NCBI GenBank assembly: GCA_021234155.1
Contig: JAJEKV010000033.1
Location: 15,507,422-15,571,421 of the forward strand
Length of the DNA stretch: 64,000 nt
Reading direction: 5' to 3'
From: Isoetes taiwanensis
Taxonomy: Eukaryota > Streptophyta > Lycopodiopsida > Isoetales > Isoetaceae
In this document: positions 23,301 through 36,302 of the stretch, piece after piece
Position numbering within the stretch: the first letter of the stretch is position 1
Layout: the number at the start of each line of letters is the position of its first letter
Position numbers and translations under genes: made by a program
Notes under the pieces: model-generated
What the model saw: only the letters and a program-made list of their open reading frames with translations
The model's database searches: none
What the model was told of the DNA's origin: nothing

Positions 23301-24844
23301 CTATTTGGGAGGAAGAAGAGATATGCACCGCGGCTAAAACTTTGTATAGTCCATAATCAAATAGCTTGTTCCTTTTTTTTCATAGATACATCGGTAGCAA
23401 AGCTATCCAGTAGCCAAGAAATGTTATTCTGGTCTTGGTGGCTCCATTGCCTCCACAATCAATGCTTGTTACATCTGCAAGGAAAATCTTATCGGACTAA
23501 ACACCCGGTTAGGCTGGTTTCCAAAGTGGTTGCCAAACAACAGTGACCACCGCTTGTTTGCAAGCATTGGCATATTCCGGGCATATCTTGGCATATACAC
23601 GGAATATGCCATAAACCCACATCCCTAGGGCCCCAAAAGAAGAAAAAGAAGAAGAAAATGCTCTTCATATCTTCAAAACCATGCTAAAATGCAAAAATGC
23701 AAACTAGGGACTTTTTAGTATACAAAGAGATTGATATGATATGAAATGCATTTTTGGCTTCAAAATATCCCATCGTGGCGACTTTTTTAGCAAATATAGA
23801 AAATATGCATTTAGTTTGCCTTTGCATACTATACAAGCCTTGGAAAATACAATAGTTTTTTCGAATGGCTTATTGGTTGGAGTTTATAATTTTCTAAAGA
23901 CCTATAATATTGGGTCGACTAAAATATTAGGGCTTTTTCCAGCAAACATGGTGGCGCCAAAACGGTCGCCCAAAAGGGCATAGCCAGATCGATGGGTTTT
24001 GCTTGAGATCGATGGTAAGAGAGATGATGATCTATTGCAGTCTAAGCTATGGCCTCTAAAGGTATGATCTTGCTTCAAGGCTTATGTTATGAAGCGGTCG
24101 GTTTTGCGGTTGATAGTAATGGTAGAGCATCAAGAAATATCGATGCTTATTGCTTGTTTTAGAGCCAACTTTGCTTGTGGCAGCTGAAAAATATGCAAGA
24201 TAGATATGCATATCTGAGTTTACAAACTAGGTGCGGTCAAAATGCACAAACAAACTTATGTTGGATGTTGTGAAGTAGCTCGCGGCTTTAAACTATCATC
24301 AAATAATATATGGATGGCATACATATATGGCTTTAATCTAAGCGGACGAGAGAATATCTTGGCATCGGGAAGTACCGGGCTTAAAAATGTCCAAGATAGG
24401 CTGGTAATAGCCGATTTATAACACGGATCAAAGGCAAGGTAAAAGAGATGTTATTTACGCCATATGCTCGTGATTTTGACACGCTTGAAATGGTTTCTTG
24501 CTCGTTTGGTTATTCTTTTTATAATATGATGAGCTTCTACATTTTAAGTTTTCAATAATTGTTATGGCTTTGCCGATCGTTGTTACTATGCCATGAACAG
24601 GATACTTGCATGTGGTCGCTTATTGTTTATGCACGAGCTTGCTCGGTAGGTATGTGTGTGATTGCGATTATTACGTGTGGTTGTTTCAAACTAGAAGAAT
24701 GTCTAGATATAAGCGAGAATAAGTGGAGCTTTCTAAATCATGATTCCATGGAAGTAGATAGTATAAACCTTCTATTTGGTACACTCAAATTCTCAAAGGA
24801 ACAAAAGAAGTGTCTAAGATGCTTGTAAAAGTTCTGATATATAG
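20302..24844. repeat. Fourth segment of unit A, unrecognised
   Basis: Repeated at about 38,850-44,585. It contains an A run (20,762-20,784), a TTCTA microsatellite (21,508-21,531) and a 130-base direct repeat (22,470-22,605 against 24,735-24,843). A possible minus-strand exon at about 23,215-23,330 reads HISSSSQIVAPGTPQDVPRM and MVKVEDDAVVRGVQSI. A minus-strand frame at 21746-22003 is also conserved in position. Neither is recognised. An imperfect palindrome of GGCATATTCC type lies at about 23,570-23,612 (better preserved at 42,049-42,093). Confidence 0.4.
22470..22605 (+). repeat. Direct repeat, first copy (second at 24,735-24,843)
   Basis: Both copies share the blocks GATTCCATGGAAGT, CTTCTATTTGGTACACTCAA and TGTAAAAGTTCTGATATATA. 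The second copy ends where the truncated MITE begins. In unit B the pair is at 40,970-41,100 and 44,445-44,583. The repeat brackets about 2.1 kb and could reflect an old insertion or duplication. Confidence 0.6.
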
Positions 24845-25122
24845 CAATCGACACATAACTATCATTAACATTAATTAATATAGACCATTGCATCCAACAC
24901 ATTTAAATCAAAATCCCCCTGAAACCCCCTTTGGTTTGGGTGCCTATTCACACGGAGGGTTACTCTGGGCAACGAGAGCTGTCGGATGGGCATATTTGCC
25001 CTTTATTCCAAGATCTGGACTGTACATAGCGATCCTCGTTTGTGGGGTATGCATATACAAGTTTTTGTATACTGTATATTAAGATTTGCAAAATACTATA
25101 AGGTTTGAGATAATGTACTTAA
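24845..25122. mobile_element. MITE copy 3, left half only, at the A/B unit junction
   Basis: Left arm and part of the loop of the same foldback family (AACCCCCTTTGGTTTGGGTG, CGAGAGCTGTCGG). The right arm is missing. The sequence switches within GGTCGAGCAAA to the protease intron that starts the next unit, and the same junction recurs at 44,863. The tandem duplication breakpoint therefore lies in this MITE. Confidence 0.75.
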
Positions 25123-25238
25123 TGGTCGAGCAAAATCAATCTGTCGAGCAAAATGTGTCTCTCTCGTCAAAATTTAAAAATGTATGTATATAACTCCAAA
25201 GAAATCAAATGAATAAGCATTACAATTCACTAACTTAC

Positions 25239-25394
25239 CTGCACACCTAACAATAACCATGCACATAAGATGTGACTTCAATTCTAGAAACAACTCCACT
25301 TGTAACTGATATTGTGTCGCCACCAATTGGATAGCCAACTACAGTAACAGCATCCTGCAAACGTGGTAATACTCCAAACTCAACAGGAACTCAC
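25239..25394 (-). pseudogene. DEG9-like protease exon, unit B
   Basis: Only exon a remains: [20 protein letters not shown], then [15 protein letters not shown] and LLGVQ before the GTAAGT donor. Here and in unit C the upstream codons [15 protein letters not shown] are readable, which fixes the identity as a DEG9-like protease. The exons with the catalytic serine, present in unit A, were cut off by the duplication breakpoint. It is joined directly to the P0 fragment at about 25,394. Confidence 0.7.
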
Positions 25395-26199
25395 CAAAGA
25401 AGATTCTGAATCAAGTGGGAGTAAACATCAAACTTGGAGGGATCCTTCAAAAATTCTTTAACCTGATACTTTGTGGATATAAATATTACATTTGCAAGGG
25501 CAACCGAAAGAACATTTTTATAATGAATTGATGAAGAAATGAGCAAATTTCGCCAAAGTAGGGTATCCTATCGCCAATGACAATGCAACCACCATTGAAA
25601 CACCAGAAGAGAACTTAGCCATCAGATCATCCTCAGTCAAGTCAAGGACTGCAGGATCAAAAACTGAACCATAAGAAAATGGACGAATGCCAAGCGTTGC
25701 AAGCAAAGTTGCCTCAGATGAACCAACTTTATCTCCTTTTTTAATCAGATCCACATTGGACACAATTTCCACAGTTCTCTTATTAATCTTTGTGGGAATG
25801 TTAAGAACATGGAAGAAGGACGTTTGAGAAGGATCAAGCCCTGTGTTTCCAGGAGGTATGGTCACATCAATTGGGGCAACAAGCCCAACACGAGCAGGTG
25901 CACCCACCTTGTACTTGGCAACTTCTTCTCTGACTTCCTTTAGATCCCCTTTTGTAAAAATAAGTCCCACGTTGCCCAAGAGAAGAGATATCAGATTCAA
26001 AACAAATTGTATTTCCAGTTTTCTCTGCGTAAACTTCGAATGGTTCTTTTCATCATGGTATTCTTCCCCATAAGTACGACAGATTCGGCCTTAAACCCTT
26101 CCGATTTCTTTGCATTTGAGTAGACCCAACATTATCCGCTACACAGATCAAAGCCTTGGAGTACTCCTCCAAAAGCTCACACATCTTTTCTAAAGTATT
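25394..26199 (-). pseudogene. Ribosomal P0 fragment, unit B
   Basis: The central frame (25518-26000, 160 codons) covers [20 protein letters not shown] to [20 protein letters not shown]. It carries the same missing ten residues after RPFSYG as the other copies, so that deletion predates the array. Both ends are frameshifted: near 25,500-25,540 ([10 protein letters not shown] in the other copies) and at about 26,005 (TGNTAV region). The 3' part, 25,395-25,500, is unlike units A and C specifically where they have CAG or CTG (for example CCAGCAGTTACAGCAACTGG against an A-rich garble), so this copy seems strongly affected by consensus error or unusual mutation. Confidence 0.85.
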
Positions 26200-26534
26200 A
26201 TATGTACCTGGGTTATTAGTGATGGCAAATTAAAAAGAGGCGAACCTTTGCAAAAAGAGAAAGGAGGTGAATGCCTACCGAACTAAAACGAGAATCGGAT
26301 AGCTACAAAGACCGATTATTTGCGAGAATACCAAAACAGCCGCCACGCCCGATTTCTGGGACGCATCATAGCTCGACACAAAAGAAACACCCATTTCGCA
26401 AGTTGAACATTCATTTCTTTTCGATGCTTGCTCCAGCCTTCTTGTTCTCGATGCTTGCTCTAGCCTACCGAAGCACCACAGACAGTGCTCCACCTCTGCA
26501 GAATTTGTGCCTTCCGCTAGCAACCCTATCTAGC

Positions 26535-26618
26535 AAACCCTATTTCTAAATGGCTCGAGGGTTGCATGTGAAGGAGTCTGAATAAGCTAATTGAAAAAAA
26601 AAAATACAACATGGCCCA
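26535..26618 (-). promoter_or_regulatory. Telo-box and site II promoter, unit B
   Basis: Telo-box AAACCCTA at 26535-26542 (the second has lost one A) and site II GGCCCA at 26613-26618, in the same arrangement as in unit A. Confidence 0.5.
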
Positions 26619-26759
26619 TGGGTCTAAACCATTGAACAAAAACACTAAAATTAATGTAGTATATATGCACTCTAGATATACTAATTAGTAGTTCCCATGC
26701 AATACGTTTTTCAAATCATATGAAAACCATAGGAAAAATAGTACAAAAATACAAAACCA

Positions 26760-28470
26760 ACCCCTGTTATTATGCTAGATATGCACCCACTAAAAGAACA
26801 ACTAGCGGTGTGATGCTTTTCAAGGTAATATGAAAACTTAGTTGTTTCTTTAGTTGTTTGTACACATATGCATCCACTAAAAAGAACAACTAGCGGCGGC
26901 GATCGCCGCCGCGACAAAGTCTTGTAAGATTTATGATACTTCACACAATTTATTGCATTTCAAAATTTAACACAATCTCTGAAATGCCATAATTGTGTGA
27001 AATATCATAAAATCTTGTATCTGGAAAACAATGGTTCCGTGCGAGAAGAGAAAAGAATCTGCAGTGGTCCATGATAACCTTAGAACTTCGTGCTAGGTCA
27101 ATGATATCTAGACATCTGGTCAGGCTTTTTTCCCTTTGGAATCTATAGTGGAACCATGGTACCCATTGCAAAGAAGGTCATGATGTCCGAGGGACAGATG
27201 TCATTGAACTTGAATATGCATGCAGTTGGAAGCAAGAGTGGATCATGTATCTTGTGAACCTGCTTCTCTTCCACGGGCTTTTGAATGGTCTGCCATGGTT
27301 TGGCCCCTTCGCTCGCAAAGATCCCTTCACAACAAGATTCGGCAACACGAGAAGAGACAAATAGTGTCAGAGTTCAGAAGCCCATGGAAGGCAGCATGTT
27401 CTCGAGCCACTAAGGTCAACGATTGCTCCTGAATTCTAGGAACGAGCCATCGACAATCTTAAGTATCTCAAGTTGAAAGCAAGCTGGAATTCCCAATCTT
27501 TCTTTCTCTCGCCTCTACGGATCAATGTGGTGTAGTCACTTTCTAGGCTCCATTATTTAGAGGCGTGGTTGCAAGACCATCGAAGTTCCCATATGCACTC
27601 TCCATGTTCAATGCTCCAGTGTAATATCTCAATGGCATCAGGACTTACCTTGGGCACTATAGTTGGAATCATTGTTCTCAACACAAAGCACAATGGTCGA
27701 AACGAAATGGCTACATTTCAGCGTTACCTCCCTCTACGGTCACAAATGAGGTTTCCACATGCCTCTTGCATTCGTCTCTTAGGATCAATACAACTTAGCT
27801 CCTTGCTAAGCTCTATTGCACAAAGAGATGAATGCACGGTGAATTCTTGGAAATCTTGTTGTAAGAGTGGATCATGTATCTTGTGAATCTGCTTCATTTT
27901 GATGGGCTCTTGAATAGTCTGCCGTCGTTTGACCCCTTCGCACGTAAAGATCCCTTCAAAGCAAGATTTTGCAGCATGCGAAGAGACAAACGGCGTCAGA
28001 GTTTAATAAGCCCATTGAAGGTTGCAGGTTCTCGAGGCAGTAAGGTCGATGATTGCGCCTAAATTTAAGAAACTCTTGAACCTTAGATGGTTCTCAAATT
28101 ATTATGTAATTTTGCGAGTGAAAATAACAAATGAAGAGAGATACAAATGAAATGACAAAATTTATTGTTTTATTCACAAGTTGTTTATTCTTCCACGTCT
28201 GTTTGATCACGCCATCGACCTTTGGAGAGTCAACTGGATCAAGACATGTGGTTAATTCCTCGACAAAACTTGTTGTATTGATGGGAGCAAGATCACCCAC
28301 CCCTCTGTGTCAAATTCTTCGTTTTCTTGGCTACCGTTGGATTGATCCAAGAATATGTTTTCTAGGTCATCTTTGTCGTTGTGAAATTGGTGCATTGAAT
28401 GTCCGTATAACGCGTGGATACAAAGCAAGTACTAACAAGGTTTGGAGGTGTTGGCCTTCACATTTGCTTT
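26760..28470. repeat. Middle segment of unit B
   Basis: Counterpart of 12,850-14,560, with the same internal repeat pair (27,235-27,432 and 27,865-28,062). It differs from unit A mainly by one- to three-base changes around CAG/CTG sites. No gene named. Confidence 0.5.
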
Positions 28471-31400
28471 CATCGGCTATTTCAATTGTCTTGGCCATTC
28501 CTTTCTAACCCATGCTACACCTTTTCGACCCTAGCCCACCCTCCTTGGTGCGTTAGGCGCAGCAAGAGGGATGGTGTAGTTGATTTCTTCGCCCGTGCTC
28601 CCCCGTTGTCCCTTGTCTTTTTTGCTATTATTCTTCGCTTTTATATCACATCTAATCTTTGTTTTGGTGTGTTATGAGAGATCTTATTTTTTGTGGTCAA
28701 AATAATAATTCAAAAAAGCATGAATGACATATGAGCCATTAAGCATACAGCTCCCATAACACACCAAAACAAGGATTTCAAAATTTTGCTTTATTACTTT
28801 TTTGGAATCTTAGAAATTAGGTTTTTTCTTTTTCTTTTTTAGTTTGTGGTTTAAAAGACAAAGTACAAGGCCAATTTCTTTATTTTATTCACTCATTCTC
28901 TTCTTTAAGTATATTCCTTTTTAGTAAATTTGTGAAATTAGGTCTCTATTATTTCTTTAACACGCTTCTTTTCTTTCCTTTTGTTTTACTTACTAGAGAA
29001 GCAAGATTTGAAAACGCATTTAGCAATTTGATGAGCAATATATGAAGCATTTCATTTACCAAAGTATGAAATACTTGATAGTGCTTTATTGAAATCCATA
29101 CAAAAAGAATTTGAAATTTTATTTGGGCGTTCAACGAACATAGTTTCATTTAAATCCCCGAAGGGCACGTACATTTAGATCCATTTGAAAAATGCAAAAT
29201 CCATTTGAAAAATGCTACTTTTTCTTTGGAGCTTCATGGCGACACTCGGGCTTTTTAATGCTCTGTGGGCGGCACAAAAGCCATGGCCTCTTGTTCATAC
29301 CACAAAACACAAGAGGGTCGAAACCCTTCTAAGAAATTAGAAACGGGCTTTGTATGATTGGCTGTCCTTGAGAATTATTGTTGGAATTGTTGTCATGCCA
29401 TATTGATAATTAATAATTGAACGAGGGGAGTCGTCGGCTTGCGGGCGGTGAAGCATCCGCACGGGGTAAAAGCTTTGAGAGATCGGCTTGTGGTCTGGCT
29501 CTTTGTGGCGGATCGGATTTGGAAGCCGGGATTTTGAGCATAGCCATAGCTTCATAATCGATGTAGATGTATGTAAAACAGGTCTATAGTTGAAAAGCTC
29601 AATTCTTGCCGGATATAAGAAATGCATATCATCTTGGTAGCTTCAAACATGCTTGTCAACTTACCATTCTAGGATGGATTGTAGTCAAGAAAATTGTTGT
29701 GAAATCACAGTTTAGAACATCTCTTCCATAGACTGCAGGAAGATTTGGAAACGAAAGCACGATAAGAAATAGCAACAAAGAAGATAAACTATTTACCTCA
29801 AACATACCTTTTGTGATGGAACATGAGCAAGCAAGAACCCGAACTTCTAATTGCTCTTTCCTTATAAATTGCTCTTTTCTTGATAGTTCATCAAGTACCG
29901 TTTTGGTTTCTATCAAAAGGATGAATATGAAACGAAGAATGAGGAAAGCGAAGATCTACTATCTGATTAAAATAATAGGGGTCAACCTCACATGTAGAAC
30001 ATGATCGTGTCATTCATGCAAACAAAAATCAAAATAAGCACATCGCAATGAGACCATTTTGAATAGACATTGCAACTGCATTTCTTGCGGATGCATTCGG
30101 GATGGATTCAAACGTCTCAAACTTCGGATACATAAGGCACCCGGACGTCGTGGGATGTCAATAATCAATAAAAATGGCGATTCTGGAAAGAATGGATTAA
30201 GTGGAATCAACGGATAAGAACTCATCAAAAATAACACGGTTGCAAAGATGTGATGCATTACAATAAAAAGTGAAAGCCATATAAGCACTGAAAATAATCA
30301 AAGAATCAAATGCAAGTGCATTGATACATTGTAATCGCGTAACTCTTGGCCAAGACATATTTTCAAGTAGAACAAGCGAAGAACTAAAATAGATAAATTG
30401 CGGATGGACAACTAGGAAACTATTAGCCTATAAATACTAATGAGAAGAATTGAGACAAATCGATAGAATTGCTCGGTCATTAATGCTTCGTTAATCTTTG
30501 TTACCTTCCAATACAACCAAGATCTGGATCCATTAAAATCATCATGAACCAAAGATAATTAGTGCTTTTCAGCAAAGATAAGTTAGCATGTCATTATACA
30601 ATTTAATGCCCCAAAAGCAACATGTAACCAAATAGATAGACAAACATGGCAACATCCTTGAAATATTTTCACATTCAACAAAAGCATTATTGAAAGAATC
30701 ATGTGTATTGAAAGAGCTTGGTTCTAGCAAGAATTATTCCATAGTAGAAAACGGTTGCAACATAAAGTACCTAAGTAAGATATAATCTGCCCTTATTATT
30801 CTTAGTTTGAGGTGCATATTTCTCATCAAATATATCACCAACTTCGACATAGAAGTCGGGACGAAGAAAAAAATCTTGGGATTATCTCAAGCAAATAATT
30901 GAATCTCACCATCATGCATCAAACGTAGAAGTCGGGGATGAAAAAATGCATATCATGCAATAAAGCTTGTTGCTTATGTATAAATTCCCCGACTTGCCTA
31001 CACCCTTCTCAAAAACGGAAGATGCATCTCCTACCAATGTCTTGAAACAAAATAATAATCGATTCTGAGATAGACACACAAAATAGATGTGAACAGGGAA
31101 AACAGGGAAAAAATAGTGGGAAGAGGGGAAACGGGGAATTAACCCGCCAAAAAAAACTATGGCTGCTTTTCGATGAAAATGTAGCAACAAAATGAAGCCA
31201 CATTCTGCTGCTATTTCTCCATTTTTACTCCTTGGAGGTTACGCCATGGCCAGCTCTTCTTGTTTTGAACCATGGTTACGCCATGGTTTTGAACCATGGT
31301 TACGCCATGGCCCAGCTATGAGACGTTGAAATAGAAAAAGGAAGGGGCGATAATTGAGAAGCTACGGAGAGGAGAGAGGCCGCATCAAGGAGCTGATGTT

Positions 31401-32850
31401 GCATAAGATCACGGCAGTATTTGAGAACAATAGTGACCTCGAAAAATACGCATAGAAGATAGTGTTCTTCATCGAGCCTTCAAGAAGCATCGAAGGTGCA
31501 AGCTAGATTCGTTGGCGTGTCCAGGAGTTGAACGCCAACGAGCTTTTAACGAATACAAACAAATGGACAAATGGCTATGGAGTCGATTAATGCGAGATCG
31601 AACATAACATTGAGGGCCATAAAATATGGCAAAAAAAGAGATGTTGAATAGCTTTGTTGGTATGTGAGGATGGCCATGACCTTTGCTACCGCTGAAGGAA
31701 AAGCATTGCCCATCCCGCCATGAGACAATGGATAAGGTAGATTTGAAATATAATCAAAGATGTTCATGATACTTGAGGATAAAATGAAAAGAACGGAACA
31801 TGATTGGAAGACACTAAGTTAGGAGTCGCATCGAAATTTTCCTAGTCGATTTCAAATTTCTTTGAAGCGGATAATGCTTTGTCTATTGAGGTACATTAGT
31901 CTTGCTCTCTCTCTCAGAATCGTTATTTTAATGCGCCAAATCCAGTCCCTCAAATCTTTTATCTTCTCCCACGGTGATCGCGATACCAGCCGAGGCTTTG
32001 AAGGCTGCATGGACAAGCTCTAAGGCTTCATCCGGCCGAGGCTTTGAAGGTCGTGATACCCCGAGGCTTTGGGCCCGGTGTTTAAGAGTGAAAAGTGCTA
32101 CTGCTATTGACCGAACTATTACGGTGTAGTAATATATGTCCGCTTTCTTTGTGACAAATAAAATTACGTAAGCCAAGTTTAGTGTACAAGGTATCCACAG
32201 GGCTGGATGACTTCATTTTACAATGAGGAAGTGTCGAACAAGTATTTAACTTCAAGTCATCTTGCCATGCTTTGACCTTACGACTTGATAATAACCCGGA
32301 GGCTTGGAAATGACCTCTTAGGGTCGCAGTCATTGTTAGAAAATGCTCACTTTTTGCACCAAGCAAGCCATGGTTTTCGCATCAAATTAAGCATGGGATT
32401 GCAGTCTAATTAAAGGGCGTGGTGATATATAGCTATTTTAAAACCCTCTCAACTTCCTAAGTATGAATCGGAAGATTTAACATACATATGTCAAACCCTC
32501 CAAACATATCAACACCTGAGAAGCTGCAAAACGAACCCTAAATATTCCTATGCTAAATGAAAAATTATCCATACCGCTTCACCGATTGAAGAAACGAGAA
32601 TTCCAAATGCTTTTATCGGGTTTGAAGTGAAGCGCCATGTTTTCTTGACTCCAGGGGCCTGAAAGAGATGCCATCGGATTGAACCCTCGTAGCTCTCTGC
32701 CTGGATGTCTGCATCCTCGTTGGCTGCTCGTTGCCGAGAATCACTCAAAGGTTTCGCTCCCAAAGGGAACAGTTCCTTTCCTTCAATGGCTTGGAAGCTA
32801 TAATAGGGCCAAAGAAACATCTTTAGATGGAATGGCCCAAAAGAGAAAAA
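28471..32850. repeat. Third segment of unit B, with the same unrecognised exons
   Basis: Counterpart of 14,561-18,926. The exon pair is at 29,808-29,962 and 29,665-29,732 on the minus strand, with the same splice borders; exon 2 here reads VYGRDVLNCDFTT without the stop seen in unit A. The rest is unassigned. A CCATGG/GAACCATGG short repeat lies near 31,245-31,310 (also in units A and C). Confidence 0.4.
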
Positions 32851-32857
32851 ATCTTCC

Positions 32858-32969
32858 TATAAAAGTTGGAAGAGAATGTTGTTTGTAGCGAAGTAGCCTA
32901 GCAAAGCAATAATGAAGATGCTTGTAGCCTTATGTTTGATGATGATGACAACGACGATAATTTCTCAAA
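32858..32969 (+). pseudogene. Promoter and first 20 codons of the secreted-protein gene, cut by a LINE, unit B
   Basis: TATAAAAG (32858-32865), the start codon at 32,911 and the signal-peptide codons are intact up to TTTCTCAAA. After this, LINE sequence begins at 32,970. The same cut is found in unit C at 62,268, so one LINE insertion is ancestral to both. Confidence 0.8.
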
Positions 32970-33526
32970 TCAAACGTCGATGATCAAAATGCCTCCGAGG
33001 GCAATGACAGAGAACATGTGCATGTGACTGAGGACGACACACAGGAGGAAGCCCCTCAAGGGACACATGTTCCCCTCCACGTTGCGGTCACTCCCCCATT
33101 TACTCCCGCTCCCGCACCAGCTTTTGCTACCCCTTCTTCATCCGGTGTGTGTGGAAACGCGACCCCGAGTGTGCCATGTTCTAAAGTGGACACCCTGGGT
33201 GGGGAGACTCAATGGCAAGTGGTGACCTCCAAACATGGTATAAGAGCTAGAAATTTGGCCAGGAAACCCAGAGGCTCTCATGACATGGTGAACTCAAAAT
33301 GTGTAGACTCCCCTCAACCAATGTCAGCTCTGTCTAAATATATTTCAGAGGTTTCTTCTACTGAGAAGGGGGCTCTCGCAGGTTTGATAACCAAGAATAC
33401 TCGAGGAGCAAGGCTTCTTGAACCGGCTCTGGGGAATCAAAAAGGCAACTCCAACTGGGCAGATAATGAAATAGGTACAACAGATGACGTGGAGATGCTA
33501 GAGAATCCATTTGCTCTACTTGGGAA
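32970..33526 (+). mobile_element. LINE 5' part (ORF1 region) in unit B
   Basis: Matches 62,269-62,823 in unit C. The frame reads TQWQVVTSKHGIRARNLARK and LSKYISEVSSTEKGALAGLI, probably the C-terminal part of a LINE ORF1-like protein. It is open here but carries a stop (CAG to TAG) and further changes in unit C. The element stops at GCTCTACTTGGGAA, where unit C continues into ORF2, and sequence returns to the promoter flank of the interrupted gene. Loss of the 3' part is unusual for a LINE, which is normally truncated at its 5' end; a later recombination explains it better. Confidence 0.65.
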
Positions 33527-34541
33527 TGGCCCAAAAGAGAATGTTGGAAGAGAATGTTGTTTGTAGCGAAGTAGCCTAGCAAAGCAATAATGAAGATGCT
33601 TGTAGCCTTATGTTTGATGATGATGACAACGACGATAATTTCTCAAACAGCAGCACATCCAGTTTCCTTGACATTAAGGTTTCCATATATGCACAATGAG
33701 GTGGTGAGAGATATGGAGTTTGTTCCTCTTGCCGAAATTGCTCATCCTCCAATCATTACAATCGATTGGGGTAAGGATAATAGCTCAACACCACCAACAA
33801 CACAAACGCCCATAGTTAACTCAACATCTCCAACTCTAGCTCCAGCTCCAGCACCGGCATCGGCACCGGCAGGAGAATCATTTGGAGCTTCAGCACTAGA
33901 ATCATTTGTAACTTGGGAAGTACCTTCTAATAACTTCTACTCATTGATTGCCATTGATAGAAATGCCATCTCCATCGCCAATCCTCAACCTCACCCTCCT
34001 CACCACCCCATACCTCATCCTCATTCACAACCCAAATCGTTTCCTCATCCTTATACTTACCCCAAACATCCCAAATCTCATCCCCGGCCCCCCTGCTCAT
34101 CCTAAACCTCATCCTCGTCCTCATCCTCACCCCAAACATTCCAAATCTCATCCGCATCCTCCTCCTCCTCACCCCAAATCTCATCCCCATCCTCGTCCTC
34201 ATCCCCATCCTCATCCTCTTGTGCCGCCTAGGCATCAACCTCATCATTTGGAGCACAAAGATATCTATGTGCATTATTGGATTGTAGACATTCCTGAAGG
34301 AGCGAATGATGTTTCTTCTGGAAAGGTTTATTATTCTTATCAAAAACCCGGTCCCTATGATGGTGATAATGGCTATCATTTTCACTTGGTGAAGCAACTG
34401 CAACCAGGATTCTTTCACATGCCTAAATATCAACCACGACATCTGCCAGAAACTATCACCTCATCTCACTACCCCTTAGACTGGAGTAATGATGTTGCGA
34501 ATACTAGTTTTATTTGTTCTTCTAGGAGGATTTTCCGCTGA
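33527..34541 (+). pseudogene. Second, nearly complete secreted-protein gene in unit B, frameshifted
   Basis: Start codon at 33,590; almost identical to the unit A gene. An extra G/C in the CCCC-rich run near 34,083-34,092 (CCCCGGCCCCCC against CCCCGTCCCCC) shifts the frame inside the His-Pro region, so translation stops at 34,105. The second half continues in another frame to 34,541. A nine-base in-frame deletion also removes T264-I265-E266 of the GYHTIEF strand. The 5' flank (33,527-33,589) keeps the leader but has lost the TATA box, through a deletion between AAAAGAGAA and TTGGAAGAG. If the frameshift is a homopolymer consensus error, the protein would be 316 residues. Poly-A sequences are displaced by the 3.9 kb element that follows. 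Confidence 0.75.
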
Positions 34542-35012
34542 AGGCATTGTGTAAATGTCTTTAGGTTTTTGTATAGGAATTTATATATATAATATATATT
34601 GAATACTTTTTTGTGTCTTAATAATAAGTTGCATAGGTTTGGAACAAGGTTGCGTATTAAACGGGAGCAAATCATCGAAACGGGAGCAAAAGGAATATTC
34701 CTCAAAGATTCCCTTTTTTTTCAAAAAAAAAAGAGCTAAAATGAAGTAAAAAAATTATTTTGGTCATAAAATTGCATTTTGACCCCCCCCCAAAGTCACT
34801 CATTTTTTTGTGCAAAGAGAAAATTGACTGTGTCAAAGTGACACTTTTCCTAACAGTTAGATTTTACCTGAAGTGTGTTTTTAGAGAAAACCACTAATTT
34901 AAGCGTATGTCCTACACAACATTTTGTTAGCTTGGATTGTATTCCAGAAAAGGTACTTTCAAGTTACAACGAGTCATTTTTTAATGATATAATATTTCAA
35001 AGTACCAAAATT

Positions 35013-35538
35013 GTATTCCGGAATACACTTTTGCTACTCGAGGATATTAGAAGTGTATTCCGGAATACACTTTTGCTTTTCGTGAAAGTCAAAGTGTATT
35101 CCAGAATACACTTTTGGTTTTGCTCGAAATCCAAAGTGTATTCCGGAATACACTTTTGCTACACAAGTTTTTGAGACTCAACAGTGATCTTGCAATTTTC
35201 CAAGGTTTCTGGGTTTTCAGCATTTTCAATGACCTCGTTTTTTTTTTCAATTGATTTGAACGACGTTGCGATTTTATTTGTTTTTTTATGTGGGGATAGT
35301 TCTAAATAATAAAGGGATTAGCCAAAGGAAAAAACAAACCAACAACATCTAGATTTTTTGGCATTTTCAATTTATTTCGTTGACCTTTCAATTTTTTTTA
35401 TTGTGTGGATACAGGGTCATGGTTTTAAATATTAAGGGAATTTTGATTCTTTTGCTCTTAAGCTCGGGGATACTGGAACTTGGTTCCAAACCATAAGAGG
35501 GAAATGTATTCCGGAATACACTTTGTATTCCAGAATAC
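35013..35538. repeat. Left subterminal array of a 14-bp palindrome
   Basis: Six copies of GTATTCC(G/A)GAATAC, at 35013-35026, 35055-35068, 35096-35109, 35138-35151, 35506-35519 and 35525-35538. The first four are spaced about 41-42 bases apart and are followed by ACTTTTG. The spacing of about four helix turns would put the sites on one face of the DNA. Confidence 0.85.
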
Positions 35539-36302
35539 ATTTTTTTTTTCCACAAGGAGAGAGACGTGTTTTTTTTGCCGTTTTGCTCTGGCGATCTTCC
35601 TCCATGGACCTCGCGCCACCATTTTAGTCTCAGATTGCAAATGGTTGTTGCATTGCCTAAAGGTTAAGCCAAGGCGCTGGCTAAGCGTTTTCAAAATTAT
35701 TTTTTTTCATTAGGGTTAGTCGTAGTTTGGAGGTCGGATGCCAGAATATGATGCAGGTCGGATTCCAGAATCGTAGCCTTCAGGAATCGCCGCCATCTGA
35801 TGTGTAAAGGCTGAATTCAAGCTATATGCAAAAGTTAATCAAAGAGCAACTGAAGGGACGATGGCTGACTGAGGAGACGATGGCTGACTGAGGAGTTTCG
35901 GCTATGGTGGAGTGTTCGAGACTGTGCTGGAGTTAAATTTGACGGATGTTACAGTCGAAATATTCTGGTCACTTCTGCTGTACAGGTCCTTCTCGTCTCC
36001 ATGATGTATTGCACTTTTACGAACTAGAAATGCCCTAGAATGTTCTAGTTTCCCCTGTTGTTGCAGTATTAGTCATTTCAGCTAGTATCTGTGCATTATT
36101 TTCTAAATCAATGCAAACAAGATGCAATATACAGTATCTGGATGATGGATCATAGGTTTTATATTTAAGATATAGACTGGAAGATTCAAAGCAGATTACT
36201 TGAGTCTGTTAGCCCTATAAAATTTCTGTATATAACATGTAAGCATTTGCAAAGGAAGTTGTTCATTTTTGTCTTAGCACTTAAGATGGGTTGTTGTAGC
36301 AG

